This document shows positions 12,601-26,130 of a DNA stretch of 64,000 nucleotides, in pieces (position 1 is the stretch's first letter; the number at the start of each line of letters is the position of its first letter). Location: positions 203,319,262 to 203,383,261 of the forward strand of contig CM062292.1 of the NCBI GenBank assembly GCA_031216915.1, given 5' to 3'. The stretch is from Pictodentalium vernedei. Lineage: Eukaryota > Mollusca > Scaphopoda > Dentaliida > Dentaliidae. The translations under genes and the position numbers were made by a program. Under the pieces are notes generated by a model, which ran no database searches, was not told the DNA's origin, and saw nothing but the letters and a program-made list of their open reading frames with translations.

Positions 12601-15600
12601 AATTTCAAGTTTAATCAAGTGTTTAGGTCAGCTGCTGTGCTCCTTCTAAACCATGGCACTTATATTCATCATACATGTTCCCCAGTATCATTGTTCCATG
12701 ATTAACCCCTCATACCCTCCATTTTAAACATTTTTCTGACATTTTTAGTTGCATTTAGTTTTCTGTTTAGCTCGGAATTTCAGGTTTAACTTAGTGTTTA
12801 GGTCAGCTGCTGTGCTCTTTCTCTTCCCACGGCACTTATATTCATTATACATGTTCCTCAGTATCATTGTTCCATGATTAACCCCTCATACCCAGCATTT
12901 TAAACATTTTTCTTGACATTTTTAGTTGCGTTTAGTTTTCTGTTTAGCTCAGAATTTCATGTTTAACTAAGTGTTTAGGTCAGCTAATGTGCTCCTTCTC
13001 TTCCCATGGCACTTATATTCATCATACATGTTCCTCAGTATCATTGTTCCATGATTAACCCCTCATACTTTGCATTTTAAACATTTTTCTTGACATTTTT
13101 AGTTCGTTTAGTTTTCTGTTTAGCTTAGAATTTCATGTTTAACTAAGTGTTTAGGTCAGCTGCTGTGCTCCTTCTCTTCATGGCACTTATATTCATCATA
13201 TATGTTCCTCAGTATCATTGTTCCATGATTAACCCCTCCTCATACCCTGCATTTTAAACATTTTTCTTGACATTTTTAGTTGCGTTTAGTTTTCTGTTTA
13301 GCTCGGAATTTCATGTTTAACTTAGTGTTTAGGTCAGCTGCTGTGCTCCTCCTCTTTCCATGGCACTCATATTCACTATACATGTTCCTCAGTATCTTTG
13401 TTCCATGATTAACCCCTCATACTCTGCATTTTAAACATTTTTCTTGACATTTTTAGTTCGTTTAGTTTTCTGTTTAGCTCAGAATTTCAAGTTTAACTAA
13501 GTGTTTAGGTCAGCTGCTGTGCGCCTTCTCTTCCCGTGGCACTTATATTCATCATACATGTTCCCCAGTATCATTGATCCATGATTAACCCCTCATACCC
13601 TCCATTTTAAACATTTTTCTGACATTTTTAGTTGCATTTAGTTTTCTCTTTAGCTCGAAATTTCAGGTTTAACTTAGTGTTTAGGTCAGCTGCTGTGCTC
13701 TTTCTCTTCCCACGGCACATATATTCATTATACATGTTCCTCAGTATCATTTTTCCATGATTAACCCCTCATACCCTGCATTTTAAACATTTTTCTTGAC
13801 ATTTTTAGTTGCGTTTAGTTTTCTGTTTAGCTCAGAATTTCATGTTTGACTAAGTGTTTAGGTCAGCTGCTGTGCTCCTTCTTTTCCCATGACACTCATA
13901 TTCACTATACATGTTCCTCAGTATCATTGTTCCATGATTAACCCCTCATACCCTGCATTTTAAACGTTTTTATTGACATTTTAGTTGCCTATAGTTTTCT
14001 GTTTAGCTTAGAATTTCATGTTTAACTAAGTGTTTAGGTCAGCTGCTGTGCTCCTTCTCTTCCCATGGCACTCATATTCACTATACATGTTCCTCAGTAT
14101 CATTGTTCCATGATTAACCCCTCAAACTCTGCATTTTAAACATTTTTCTGGACATTTTTAGTTGCGTTTAGTTTTCTGTATAGCTCAGAATTTCATGTTT
14201 AACTCAGTGTTTAGGTCAGCTGCTGTGCTCCTTCTCTTCCCATGGCACTTATATTCATCATACATGTTCCCCAGTATCATTGTTCCATGATAAACCCCTC
14301 ATACCCTCCATTTTAAACATTTTTCTGACATTTTTAGTTGCATTTAGTTTTCTGTTTAGCTCGGAATTTCATGTTTAACTTAGTATTTAGGTCAGCTTGT
14401 GTGCTCCTTCACTTCCCATGGCACTCATATTCACTATATGTTCCTCAGTATCATTGTTCTATGATTAACGCCTCATACTCTGCATTTTAAACATTTTTCG
14501 GGACATTTTTAGTTGCGTTTAGTTTTCTGTTTAGCTCAGAATTTCATGTTTAACTTAGTCTTATGTCAGCTGCTGTGCTCCTTCTCTTCCCAAGGCACTT
14601 CTATTCATCATACATGTTCCTCAGTATCATTGTTCCATGATTAACCCCTCATACCCTGCATTTTAAACATTTTTCTGACATTTTTAGTCGCATTTAGTTT
14701 TCTGTTTAGCTCGGAATTTCAGGTTTAACTTAGTGTTTAGGTCAGCTGCTGTGCTCTTTCTCTTCCCACGGCACTTATAATCATTATACGTGTTCCTCAG
14801 TATCATTGTTCCATGATTAACCCCTCATACACTGCATTTTAAATATTTTTCTTGACATTTTTAGTTGCGTTTAGTTTTCTGTTTAGCTCAGAATTTCAAG
14901 TTTAATGAAGTGTTTAGGACAGCTGCTGTGCTCCTTCTCTTCCCATGGCATTTATATTCATCATACATGTTCCCCAGTATCATTGTTCCATGATTAACCC
15001 CTCATACCCTCCATTTTAAACATTTTTCTGACATTTTTAGTTGCATTTAGTTTTCTGTTGAGCTCGGAATTTCAGGTTTAACTTAGTGTTTAGGTCAGCT
15101 GCTGTGCTCTTTCTCTTCCCACGGCACTTATATTTATTATGCATATTCCTCAGTATCATTGTTCCATGATTAACCCCTCATACCCTGCATTTTAAACATT
15201 TTTCTGACATTTTTAGTTGCATTTAGTTTTCTGTTTAGCTCGGAATTTAGGGTTTAACTTAGTGTTTAGGTCAGCTGCTGTGCTCTTTCTCTTCCCACGG
15301 CACTTATATTCATTATACATGTTCCTCAGTATCATTGTTCCATGATTAACCCCTCATACCCTGCATTTTAAACATTTTTCTTGACATTTTTAGTTGCGTT
15401 TAGTTTTCTGTTTAGCTCAGAATTTCAAGTTTAATCAAGTGTTTAGGTCAGCTGCTGTACTCCTTCTCTTCCTATCGCACTTATATTCATCATACATGTT
15501 CCCCAGTATCATTGTTCCATGATTAACCCCTCATACCCTCCATTTTAAACATTTTTCTGGCATTTTTAGTTGCATTTAGTTTTCTGTTTAGCTCGGAATT

Positions 15601-15873
15601 TCAGGTTTAACTTAGTGTTTAGGTCAGCTGCAGTGCTCTTTCTCTTCCCACGGCACTTATATTCATTATACATGTTTCTCAGTATCATTGTTCCATGATT
15701 AACCCCTCATACCCAGCATTTTAAACATTTTTCTTGACATTTTTAGTTGCGTTTAGTTTTCTGTTTAGCTGAGAATTTCATGTTTAACTAAGTGTTTGGG
15801 TCAGCTGATGTGCTCCTTCTCTTCCCATGGCACTTATATTCATCATACATGTTCCTCAGTATCATTGTTCCAT
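9700..15873 (+). repeat. 35-monomer satellite block C (6174 bp)
   Basis: The block begins with a monomer carrying GATTAATCC. Its first ~3.75 kb (9700 to about 13450) is repeated at 15874-19630 with an offset of 6174-6176 bp, confirmed at TATCGCAC (10181/16356), GCGTTTGG (11163/17339), TTTCGTC (11519/17695), CAGAATCATTG (12155/18331) and TAAACCATGG (12648/18824). The last ~2.4 kb is a mosaic resembling copies A and B: the TTGCCTATAG monomer recurs at 13985, and the CTCAAACTC monomer of position 1 recurs at 14112. Confidence 0.8.
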
Positions 15874-17286
15874 GATTAATCCCTCATACCCTGCATTTTA
15901 AACATTTTTCTTGACATTTTTAGTTGCGTTTAGTTTTCTGTTTAGCTCAGAATTTCATGTTTAACTAAGTGTTTAAGTCAGCTGCTGTGCTCCTTCTCTT
16001 CCCATGGCACTTATATACATCATACATGTTCCTCAGTACCGTTGTTCCATGATTAACCCCTCATACCCTGCATTTTAAACATTTTTCTGACATTTTTAGT
16101 TGCATTTAGTTTTCTGTTTAGCTCGGAATTTAGGGTTTAACTTAGTGTTTAGGTCAGCTGCTGTGCTCTTTCTCTTCCCACGGCACTTATATTCATTATA
16201 CATGTTCCTCAGTATCATTGTTCCATGATTAACCCCTCATACCCTGCATTTTAAACATTTTTCTTGACATTTTTAGTTGCGTTTAGTTTTCTGTTTAGCT
16301 CAGAATTTCAAGTTTAATCAAGTGTTTAGGTCAGCTGCTGTACTCCTTCTCTTCCTATCGCACTTATATTCATCATACATGTTCCCCAGTATCATTGTTC
16401 CATGATTAACCCCTCATACCCTCCATTTTAAACATTTTTCTGGCATTTTTAGTTGCATTTAGTTTTCTGTTTAGCTCGGAATTTCAGGTTTAACTTAGTG
16501 TTTAGGTCAGCTGCTGTGCTCCTTCTCTTCCCACGGCACTTATATTCATTATACATGTTTCTCAGTATCATTATTCCATGATTAACCCCTCATACCCAGC
16601 ATTTTAAACATTTTTCTTGACATTTTTAGTTGCGTTTAGTTTTCTGTTTAGCTCAGAATTTCATGTTCAACTAAGTGTTTGGGTCAGCTGATGTGCTCCT
16701 TCTCTTCCCATGGCACTTATATTCATCATACATGTTCCTCAGTATCATTGTTCCATGATTAAACCCTCATACTTTGCATTTTAAACATTTTTCTTGACAT
16801 TTTTAGTTCGTTTACTTTTCTGTTTAGCTTAGAATTTCATGTTTAACTAAGTGTTTAGGTCAGCTGCAGTGCTCCTTCTCTTCATGGCACTTATATTCAT
16901 CATATATGTTCCTCAGTATCATTGTTCCATGATTAACCCCTCCTCATACCCTGCATTTTAAACATTTTTCTTGACATTTTTAGTTGCGTTTACTTTTCTG
17001 TTTAGCTCAGAATTTCATGTTTAACTTAGTGCTTAGGTCAGCTGCTGTGCTCCTCCTCTTCCCATGGCACTCATATTCACTATACATGTTCCTCAGTATC
17101 TTTGTTCCATGATAAACCCCTCATACTCTGCATTTTAAACATTTTTCTTGACATTTTTAGTTGCGTTTAGTTTTCTGTTTAGCTCGGAATTTCATGTTTT
17201 ACTTAGTGTTATGTCAGCTGCTGTGCTCCTTCTCTTCCCATGGCACTCATATTCACTATACATGTTCCTCAGTATCATTGTTCCAT
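15874..17286 (+). repeat. Start of the second copy of block C, 8 monomers (1413 bp)
   Basis: These eight monomers repeat 9700-11110 nearly exactly, including GATTAATCC (15874), TCAGTACCG (about 16034) and TATCGCAC (16356). The homology continues into the next block and ends near 19630. The junction at 15874 is therefore the seam of a roughly 6.2-kb tandem duplication whose second copy was later cut into and re-amplified as 14-monomer units. Confidence 0.78.
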
Positions 17287-19758
17287 GATTAACCCCTCAT
17301 ACTCTGCATTTTAAACATTTTTCTTGACATTTTTAGTTGCGTTTGGTTTTCTGTTTAGCTCAGAATTTCATGTTTAACTTAGTGTTTAGGTCAGCTGCTG
17401 TGCTCTTTCTCTTCCCACGGCACTTATATTCATTATACATGTTCCTCAGTATCATTGTTCCATGATTAACCCCTCATACCCTGCTTTTTAAACATTTTTC
17501 TTGACATTTTTAGTTGCGTTTAGTTTTCTCTTTAGCTCAGAATTTCATGTTTAACTTAGTGTTTAGGTCAGCTGCTGTGCTCTTTCTCTTCCCACGGCAC
17601 TTATATTCATTATACATGTTCCTCAGTATCATTGTTCCATGATTAACCCCTCATACCCTGCATTTTAAACATTTTTCTTGACATTTTTAGTTGCGTTTCG
17701 TCTTCTGTTTAGCTCGGAATTTCATGTTTAACTTAGTGTTTAGGTCAGCTGCTGTGCTCCTTCTGTTCCCATGGCACTCATATTCACTATACATATTCCT
17801 CAGTATCATTGTTCCATGATTAACCCCTCATACTCTGCATTTTAAACATTTTTCTTGACATTTTTAGTTGCGTTTAGTTTTCTGTTTAGCTCAGAATTTC
17901 ATGTTTAACTTAGTGTTTAGGTCAGCTGCTGTGCTCTTTCTCTTCCCACGGCACTTATATTCATTATACATGTTCCTCAGTATCATTGTTTCATGATTAA
18001 CCCCTCATACCCTGCATTTTAAACATTTTTCTTGACATTTTTAGTTGCGTTTAGTTTTCTGTTTAGCTCAGAATTTCAAGTTTAACTAAGTGTTTAGGTC
18101 AGCTGCTGTGCTCCTTCTCTTCCCATGGCACTTATATTCATCATACATGTTCCCCAGTATCATTGTTCCATGATAAACCCCTCATACCCTCCATTTTAAA
18201 CATTTTTCTGACATTTTTAGTTGCATTTAGTTTTCTGTTTAGCTCGGAATTTCATGTTTAACTTAGTATTTAGGTCAGCTTGTGTGCTCCTTCACTTCCC
18301 ATGGCACTCATATTCACTATACATGTTCCTCAGAATCATTGTTCTATAATTAACGCCTCATACTCTGCATTTTAAACATTTTTCGTGACATTTTTAGTTG
18401 CGTTTAGTTTTCTGTTTAGCTCAGAATTTCATGTTTAACTTAGTGTTATGTCAGCTGCTGTGCTCCTTCTCTTCCCATGGCACTTCTATTCATCATACAT
18501 GTTCCTCAGTATCATTGTTCCATGATTAACCCCTCATACCCTGCATTTTAAACATTTTTCTGACATTTTTAGTTGCATTTAGTTTTCTGTTTAGCTCGGA
18601 ATTTCAGGTTTAACTTTGTGTTTAGGTCAGCTGCTGTGCTCTTTCTCTTCCCACGGCACTTATATTCATTATACGTGTTCCTCAGTATCATTGTTCCATG
18701 ATTAACCCCTTATACACTGCATTTTAAACATTTTTCTTGACATTTTTAGTTGCGTTTAGTTTTCTGTTTAGCTCAGAATTTCAAGTTTAATCAAGTGTTT
18801 AGGTCAGCTGCTGTGCTCCTACTAAACCATGGCACTTATATTCATCATACATGTTCCCCAGTATCATTGTTCCATGATTAACCCCTCATACCCTCCATTT
18901 TAAACATTTTTCTGACATTTTTAGTTGCATTTAGTTTTCTGTTTAGCTCGGAATTTCAGGTTTAACTTAGTGTTTAGGTCAGCTGCTGTGCTCTTTCTCT
19001 TCCCACGGCACTTATATTCATTATACATGTTCCTCAGTATCATTGTTCCATGATTAACCCCTCATACCCAGCATTTTAAACATTTTTCTTGACATTTTTA
19101 GTTGCGTTTAGTTTTCTGTTTAGCTCAGAATTTCATGTTTAACTAAGTGTTTAGGTCAGCTAATGTGCTCCTTCTCTTCCCATGGCACTTATATTCATCA
19201 TACATGTTCCTCAGTATCATTGTTCCATGATTAACCCCTCATACTTTGCATTTTAAACATTTTTCTTGACATTTTTAGTTCGTTTAGTTTTCTGTTTAGC
19301 TTAGAATTTCATGTTTAACTAAGTGTTTAGGTCAGCTGCTGTGCTCCTTCTCTTCATGGCACTTATATTCATCATATATGTTCCTCAGTATCATTGTTCC
19401 ATGATTAACCCCTCCTCATACCTTGCATTTTAAACATTTTTCTTGACATTTTTGGTTGCGTTTAGTTTTCTGTTTAGTTCGGAATTTCATGTTTAACTTA
19501 GTGTTTAGGTCAGCTGCTGTGCTCCTCCTCTTTCCATGGCACTCATATTCACTATACATGTTCCTCAGTATCTTTGTTCCATGATTAACCCCTCATACTC
19601 TGCATTTTAAACATTTTTCTTGACATTTTTAGTTGCGTTTAGTTTTCTGTTTAGCTCGGAATTTCATGTTTTACTTAGTGTTATGTCAGCTGCTGTGCTC
19701 CTTCTCTTCCCATGGCACTCATATTCACTATACATGTTCCTCAGTGTCCTTGTTCCAT
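17287..19758 (+). repeat. 14-monomer HOR, copy 1 (2472 bp)
   Basis: This is the first of two full copies and a partial third of a 14-monomer unit. Shared markers are TTTCGTCTTC (about 17695, 20165, 22641), GATAAACC (18172, 20642, 23118), the TAAACC replacement of CTTCCC (18824, 21298), and the 2-bp-short TTCATGG monomer. It is also the continuation of the block-C copy (offset 6176), so the 14-mer arose inside that older duplication. Confidence 0.82.
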
Positions 19759-22232
19759 GATTAACCCCTCATACTCTGCATTTTAAACATATTTCTTGAC
19801 ATTTTTAGTTGCATTTAATTTTCAGTTTAGCTCAGAATTTCATGTTTAACTTAGTGTTTAGGTCAGCTGCTGTGCTCTTTCTCTTTCCACGGCATTTATA
19901 TTCATTATACATGTTCCTCAGTATCATTGTTCCATGATTAACCCCTCATACCCTGCATTTTAAACATTTTTCTTGACATTTTCAGTTGCGTTTAGTTTTC
20001 TGTTTAGCCCAGAATTTCATGTTTAACTTAGTGTTTAGGTCAGCTGCTGTGCTCTTTCTCTTCCCACGCACTTATATTCATTATACATGTTCCTCAGTAT
20101 CATTGTTCCATGATTAACCCCTCATACCCTGCATTTTAAACATTTTTCTTGACATTTTTAGTTGCGTTTCGTCTTCTGTTTAGCTCGGATTTCATGTTTA
20201 ACTTAGTGTTTAGGTCAGCTACTGTGCTCCTTCTCTTCCCATGTCACTCATATTCACTATACATATTCCTCAGTATCATTGTTCCATGATTAACCCCTCA
20301 TACTCTGCATTTTAACCATTTTTCTTGACATTTTTAGTTGCGTTTAGTTTTCTGTTTAGCTCAGAATTTCATGTTTAACTTAGTGTTTAGGTCAGCTGCT
20401 GTGCTCTTTCTCTTCCCACGGCACTTATATTCATTATACATGTTCCTCAGTATCATTGTTCCATGATTAACCCCTCATACCCTGCATTTTAAACATTTTT
20501 CTTGACATTTTTAGTTGCGTTTAGTTTTCTGTTTAGCTCAGAATTTCAAGTTTAACTAAGTGTTTAGGTGAGCTGCTGTGCTCCTTCTCTTCCCATGGCA
20601 CTTATATTCATCATACATGTTCCCCAGTATCATTGTTCCATGATAAACCAACCCCTCATACCATCCATTTTAAACATTTTTCTGACATTTCTAGTTGCAT
20701 TTAGTTTTCTGTTTAGCTCGGAATTTCATGTTTAACTTAGTATTTAGGTCAGCTTGTGTGCTCCTTCACTTCCCATGGCACTCATATTCACTATACATGT
20801 TCCTCAGTATCATTGTTCTATAATTAACGCCTCATACCCTGCATTTTAAACATTTTTCGTGACATTTTTAGTTGCGTTTAGTTTTCTGTTTAGCTCAGAA
20901 TTTCATGTTTAACTTAGTGTTACGTCAGCTGCTGTGCTCCTTCTCTTCCCATGGCACTTCTATTCATCATACATGTTCCTCAGAATCATTGTTCCATGAT
21001 TAACCCCTCATACCCTGCATTTTAATCATTTTTCTGACATTTTTAGTTGCATTTTGTTTTCTGTTTAGCTCGGAATTTCAGGTTTAACTTAGTGTTTAGG
21101 TCAGCTGCTGTGCTCTTTCTCTTCCCACGGAACTTATATTCATTATACGTGTTCCTCAGTATCATTGTTCCATGATTAACCCCTCATACACTGCATTTTA
21201 AACATTTTTCTTGACATTTTTAGTTGCGTTTAGTTTTCTGTTTAGCTCAGAATTTCAAGTTTAATCAAGTGTTTAGGTCAGCTGCTGTGCTCCTTCTAAA
21301 CCATGGCCCTTATATTCATCATACATGTTCCCCAGTATCATTGTTCCATGATTAACCCCTCATACCTTACATTTTAAACATTTTTCTGACATTTTTAGTT
21401 GCATTTAGTTTTCTGTTTAGCTCGGAATTTCAGGTTTAACTTAGTTTTTAGGTCAGCTGCTGTGCTCTTTCTCTTCCCACGGCACTTATATTCATTATAC
21501 ATGTTCCTCAGTATCATTGTTCCATGATTAACCCCTCATACCCAGCATTTTAAACATTTTTCTTGACATTTTTAGTTGCGTTTAGTTTTCTGTTTAGCTC
21601 AGAATTTCATGTTTAACTAAGTGTTTAGGTCAGCTAAAGTGCTCCTTCTCTTCCCATGGCAGTTATATTCATCATACATGTTCCTCAGTATCATTGTTCC
21701 ATGATTAACCCCTCATACTTTGCATTTTACACATTTTTCTTGACATTTTTAGTTCGTTTAGTTTTCTGTTTAGCTTAGAATTTCATGTTTAACTAAGTGT
21801 TTAGGTCAGCTGCTGTGCTCCTTCTCTTCATGGCACTTATATTCATCATATATGTTCCTCAGTATCATTGTTCCATGATTAACCCCTCCTCATACCCTGC
21901 ATTTTAAACATTTTTCTTGACATTTTTAATTGCGTTTAGTTTTCTGTTTAGCTCGGAATTTCATGTTTAACTTAGTGTTTAGGTCAGCTGCTGTGCTCCT
22001 CCTCTTCCCATGGCACTCATATTCACTATACATGTTCCTCAGTATCTTTGTTCCATGATTAACCCCTCATACTCTGCATTTTAAACATTTTTCTTTACAT
22101 TTTTAGTTGCGTTTAGTTTTCTGTTTAGCTCGGAATTTCATGTTTTACTTAGTGTTATGTCAGCTGCTGTGCTCCTTCTCTTCCCATGGCACTCATATTC
22201 ACTATACATGTTCCTCAGTGTCCTTGTTCCAT
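19759..22232 (+). repeat. 14-monomer HOR, copy 2 (2474 bp)
   Basis: This is a tandem copy of the previous unit. It opens just after TCAGTGTCCTTG (19741), a marker also found before copy 3 (about 22215). It carries private changes: CATATTTCTTG, TTTCAGTTTAGC, a missing G in CCCACGCAC, and the first GATAAACCAACCCC monomer with a 4-bp AACC duplication (20642). Confidence 0.82.
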
Positions 22233-23117
22233 GATTAACCCCTCATACTCTGCATTTTAAACATATTTCTTGACATTTTTAGTTGCATTTAGTTTTCAGT
22301 TTAGCTCAGAATTTCATGTTTAACTTAATGTTTAGGTCAGCTGCTGTGCTCTTTCTCTTCCCACGGCATTTATATTCATTATGCATGTTCCTCAGTATCA
22401 TTGTTCCATGATTAACCCCTCATACCCTGCATTTTAAACATTTTTCTTGACATTTTTAGTTGCGTTTAGTTTTCTGTTTAGCCCAGAATTTCATGTTTAA
22501 CTTAGTGTTTAGGTCAGCTGCTGTGCTCTTTCTCTACCCACGGCACTTATATTCATTATACATGTTCCTCAGTATCATTGTTCCATGATTAACCCCTCAT
22601 ACCCTGCATTTTAAACATTTTTCTTGACATTTTTAGTTGCGTTTCGTCTTCTGTTTAGCTCGGAATTTCATGTTTAACTTAGTGTTTAGGTCAGCTACTG
22701 TGCTCCTTCTCTTCCCATGGCACTCATATTCACTATACATATTCCTCAGTATCATTGTTCCTTGATTAACCCCTCATACTCTGGATTTTAAACATTTTTC
22801 TTGACATTTTTAGTTGCGTTTAGTTTTCTGTTTAGCTCAGAATTTCATGTTTAACTTAGTGTTTAGGTCAGCTGCTGTGCTCTTTCTCTTCGCACGGCAC
22901 TTATATTCATTATACATGTTCCTCAGTATCATTGTTCCATGATTAACCCCTCATACCCTGCATTTTAAACATTTTTCTTGACATTTTTAGTTGCGTTTTG
23001 TTTTCTGTTTAGCTCAGAATTTCAAGTTTAACTAAGTGTTTAGGTCAGCTGCTGTGCTCCTTCTCTTCCCATGGCACTTATATTCATCATACATGTTCCC
23101 CAGTATCATTGTTCCAT
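22233..23117 (+). repeat. 14-monomer HOR, partial copy 3 (5 monomers)
   Basis: Five monomers repeat the start of copy 2 at an offset of about 2474 bp. Homology to copy 2 continues into the next block and stops inside an X monomer near 23370, where CTCAGAATTTCATG is replaced by CTCGGAATTTCAGG. That point is the likely recombination break that ended the 14-mer series. Confidence 0.75.
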
Positions 23118-24359
23118 GATAAACCAACCCCTCATACCCTCCATTTTAAACATTTTTCTGACATTTTTAGTTGCATTTAGTTTTCTGTTTAGCTCGGAAT
23201 TTCATGTTTAACTTAGTATTTAGGTCAGCTTGTGTGCTCCTTCACTTCCCATGGCACTCATATTCACTATACATGTTCCTCAGTATCATTGTTCTATAAT
23301 TAACGCCTCATACTCTGCATTTTAAACATTTTTCGTGACATTTTTAGTTGCGTTTAGTTTTCTGTTTAGCTCGGAATTTCAGGTATAGCTTAGTGTTTAG
23401 GTCAGCTGCTGTGCTCTTTCTCTTCCCACGGCACTTATATTCATTATACATGTTCCTCAGTATCATTGTTCCATGATTAACCCCTCATACACTGCATTTT
23501 AAACATTTTTCTTGACATTTTTAGTTGCGTTTAGTTTTCTCTTTAGCTCAGAATTTCATGTTTAACTAACTGTTTAGGTCAGCTGCTGTGCTCTTTCTTT
23601 TCCCATGGCACTTATATTCATCATACATGTTCCTCAGTATCATTGTTCCATGATTAACCCCTCATACCCAGCATTTTAAATATTTTTCTTGACATTTTTA
23701 GTTGCTTTTATTTTTCTGTTTAGCTCAGAATTTCATGTTTAACTAAGTGTTTAGGTCAGCTGATGTGCTCCTTCTCTTCCCATGGCACTTATATTCATCA
23801 TACATGTTCCTCAGTATCATTGTTCCATGATTAACCTCTCATACTTTGCATTTTAAACATTTTTCTTGACATTTTTAGTTCGTTTAGTTTTCTGTTTAGC
23901 TTAGAATTTCATGTTTAACTAAGTGTTTAGGTCAGCTGCTGTGCTCCTTCTCTTCATGGCACTTATATTCATCATATATGTTCCTCAGTATCATTGTTCC
24001 ATGATTAAATCCTCCTCATACCCTGCATTTTAAACATTTTTCTTGACATTTTTAGTTGCGTTTAGTTTTCTGTTTAGCTCGGAATTTCAGGTTTAACTTA
24101 GTGTTTAAGTCAGCTGCTGTGCTCTTTCTCTTCCCACGGCACTTATATTCATTATACATGTTCCTCAGTATCATTGTTCCATGATTAACCCCTCATACCC
24201 TGCATTTTAAACATTTTTCTTGACATTTTTAGTTGCGTTTAGTTTTCTGTTTAGCTCAGAATTTCAAGTTTAACTAAGTGTTTAGGTCAGCTGCTGTGCT
24301 CCTTCTCTTCCCATGGCACTTATATTCATCATACATGTTCCCCAGTATCATTGTTCCAT
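23118..24359 (+). repeat. 7-monomer unit F1 (1242 bp)
   Basis: The unit runs from one GATAAACCAACCCC monomer to the next. It includes a monomer with TTCTCTTTAGC and AACTAACTGTTTAGG (about 23540), a TTCATGG monomer and a GATTAAATCCTCCTC monomer. The same opening series of W, CTCGG-type and CTCTTTAGC monomers is seen again at 24360 and 26131, so three related units follow each other with different lengths. Confidence 0.75.
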
Positions 24360-26130
24360 GATAAACCAACCCCTCATACCCTCCATTTTAAACATTTTTC
24401 TGACATTTTTAGTTGCATTTAGTTTTCTGTTTAGCTCGGAATTTCATGTTTAACTTAGTATTTAGGTCAGCTTGTGTGCTCCTTCACTTCCCATGGCACT
24501 CATATTCACTATACATGTTCCTCAGTATCATTGTTCTATAAATAACGCCTCATACTCTGCATTTTAAACATTTTTCGTGACATTTTTAGTTGCGTTTAGT
24601 TTTCTGTTTAGCTGGGAATTTCAGGTTTAGCTTAGTGTTTAGGTCAGCTGCTGTGCTCTTTCTCTTCCCACGGCACTTATATTCATTATACATGTTCCTC
24701 AGTATCATTGTTCCATGATTAACCCCTCATACCCTGCATTTTAAACATTTTTCTTGACAATTTTAGTTGCGTTTAGTTTTCTCTTTAGCTCAGAATTTCA
24801 TGTTTAACTAACTGTTTAGGTCAGCTGCTGTGCTCTTTCTTTTCCCATAGCACTTATATTCATCATACATGTTCCTCAGTATAATCGTTCCATGATTAAC
24901 CCCTCATACCCTGCATTTTAAACATTTTTCTTGACATTTTTAGTTGTGTTTAGTTTTCTGTTTAGCTCGGAATTTCATGTTTAACTTAGTGTTTAGGTCA
25001 GCTGATGTGCTCCTTCTCTTCCCATGGCACTTATATTCATCATACATGTTCCTCAGTATCATTGTTCCATGATTAACCCCTCCTCATACCCTGCATTTTA
25101 AAGATTTTTCTTGACATTTTTAGTTGCGTGTAGTTTTCTGTTTAGCTCGGAATTTCATGTAACTTAGTGTTTAGGTCAGCTGCTGTGCTCCTCCTCTTCC
25201 CATGGCACTCATATTCACTATACATGTTCCTCATTATCTTTGTTCCATGATTAACCCCTCATACTCTGCATTTTAAACATTTTTCTTGACATTTTTAGTT
25301 GCGTTTAGTTTTCTGTTTAGCTCAGAATTTCAAGTTTAACTAAGTTTTTAGGTCAGCTGCTGTGCTCCTTCTCTTCCCATGGCACTTATATTCATCATAC
25401 ATGTTCCCCAGTATCATTGTTCCATGATAAACCCCTCACACCCTCCATTTTAAACATTTTTCTGACATTTTTAGTTGCATTTAGTTTTCTGTTTAGCTCG
25501 GAATTTCATGTTTAACTTAGTATTTAGGTCAGCTTGTGTGCTCCTTCACTTCCCATGGCACTCATATTCACTATACATGTTCCTCAGTATCATTGTTCTA
25601 TGATTAACGCCTCATACTCTGCATTTTAAACATTTTTCGTGACATTTTTAGTCGTGTTTGGTTTTCTGTTTAGCGCAGAATTTCATGTTTAACTTAGTGT
25701 TATGTCAGCTGCTGTGCTCCTTCTCTTCCCATGGCACTTCTATTCATCATACATGTTCCTCAGTATCATTGTTCCATGATTCACCCCTCATACCCTGCAT
25801 TTTAAACATTTTTCTGACATTTTTAGTTGCATTTAGTTTTCTGTTTAGCTCGGAATTTCAGGTTTAACTTAGTGTTTAGGTCAGCTGCTGTGCTCTTTCT
25901 CTTCCCACGGCACTTATATTCATTATACGTGGTCCTCAGTATCATTGTTCCATGATTAACCCCTCATACACTGCATTTTAAACATTTTTCTTGACATTTT
26001 TAGTTGCGTTTAGTTTTCTGTTTCACTCAGAATTTCAAGTTTAATGAAGTGTTTAGGTCAGCTGTTGTGCTCCTTCTCTTCGCATGGCACTTATATTCAT
26101 CATACATGTTCCCCAGTATCATTGTTCCAT
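24360..26130 (+). repeat. 10-monomer unit F2 (1771 bp)
   Basis: This unit starts like F1 but is three monomers longer. It contains its own second GATAAACC monomer at 25426 (without the AACC duplication) and a W-X-Y-Z tetramer at about 25426-26130. The Y monomer has GATTCACC instead of GATTAACC, which removes an in-frame TAA and yields a spurious 69-codon reading frame. Confidence 0.75.

Noticed and set aside
25658-25867. 69-codon open reading frame
   Set aside because: It starts at TTG and runs through slightly more than one satellite monomer. It is open only because one monomer lost 1 bp (TTATGTC) and the next has GATTCACC instead of GATTAACC, removing a TAA. No protein family is recognisable and codons follow the repeat.
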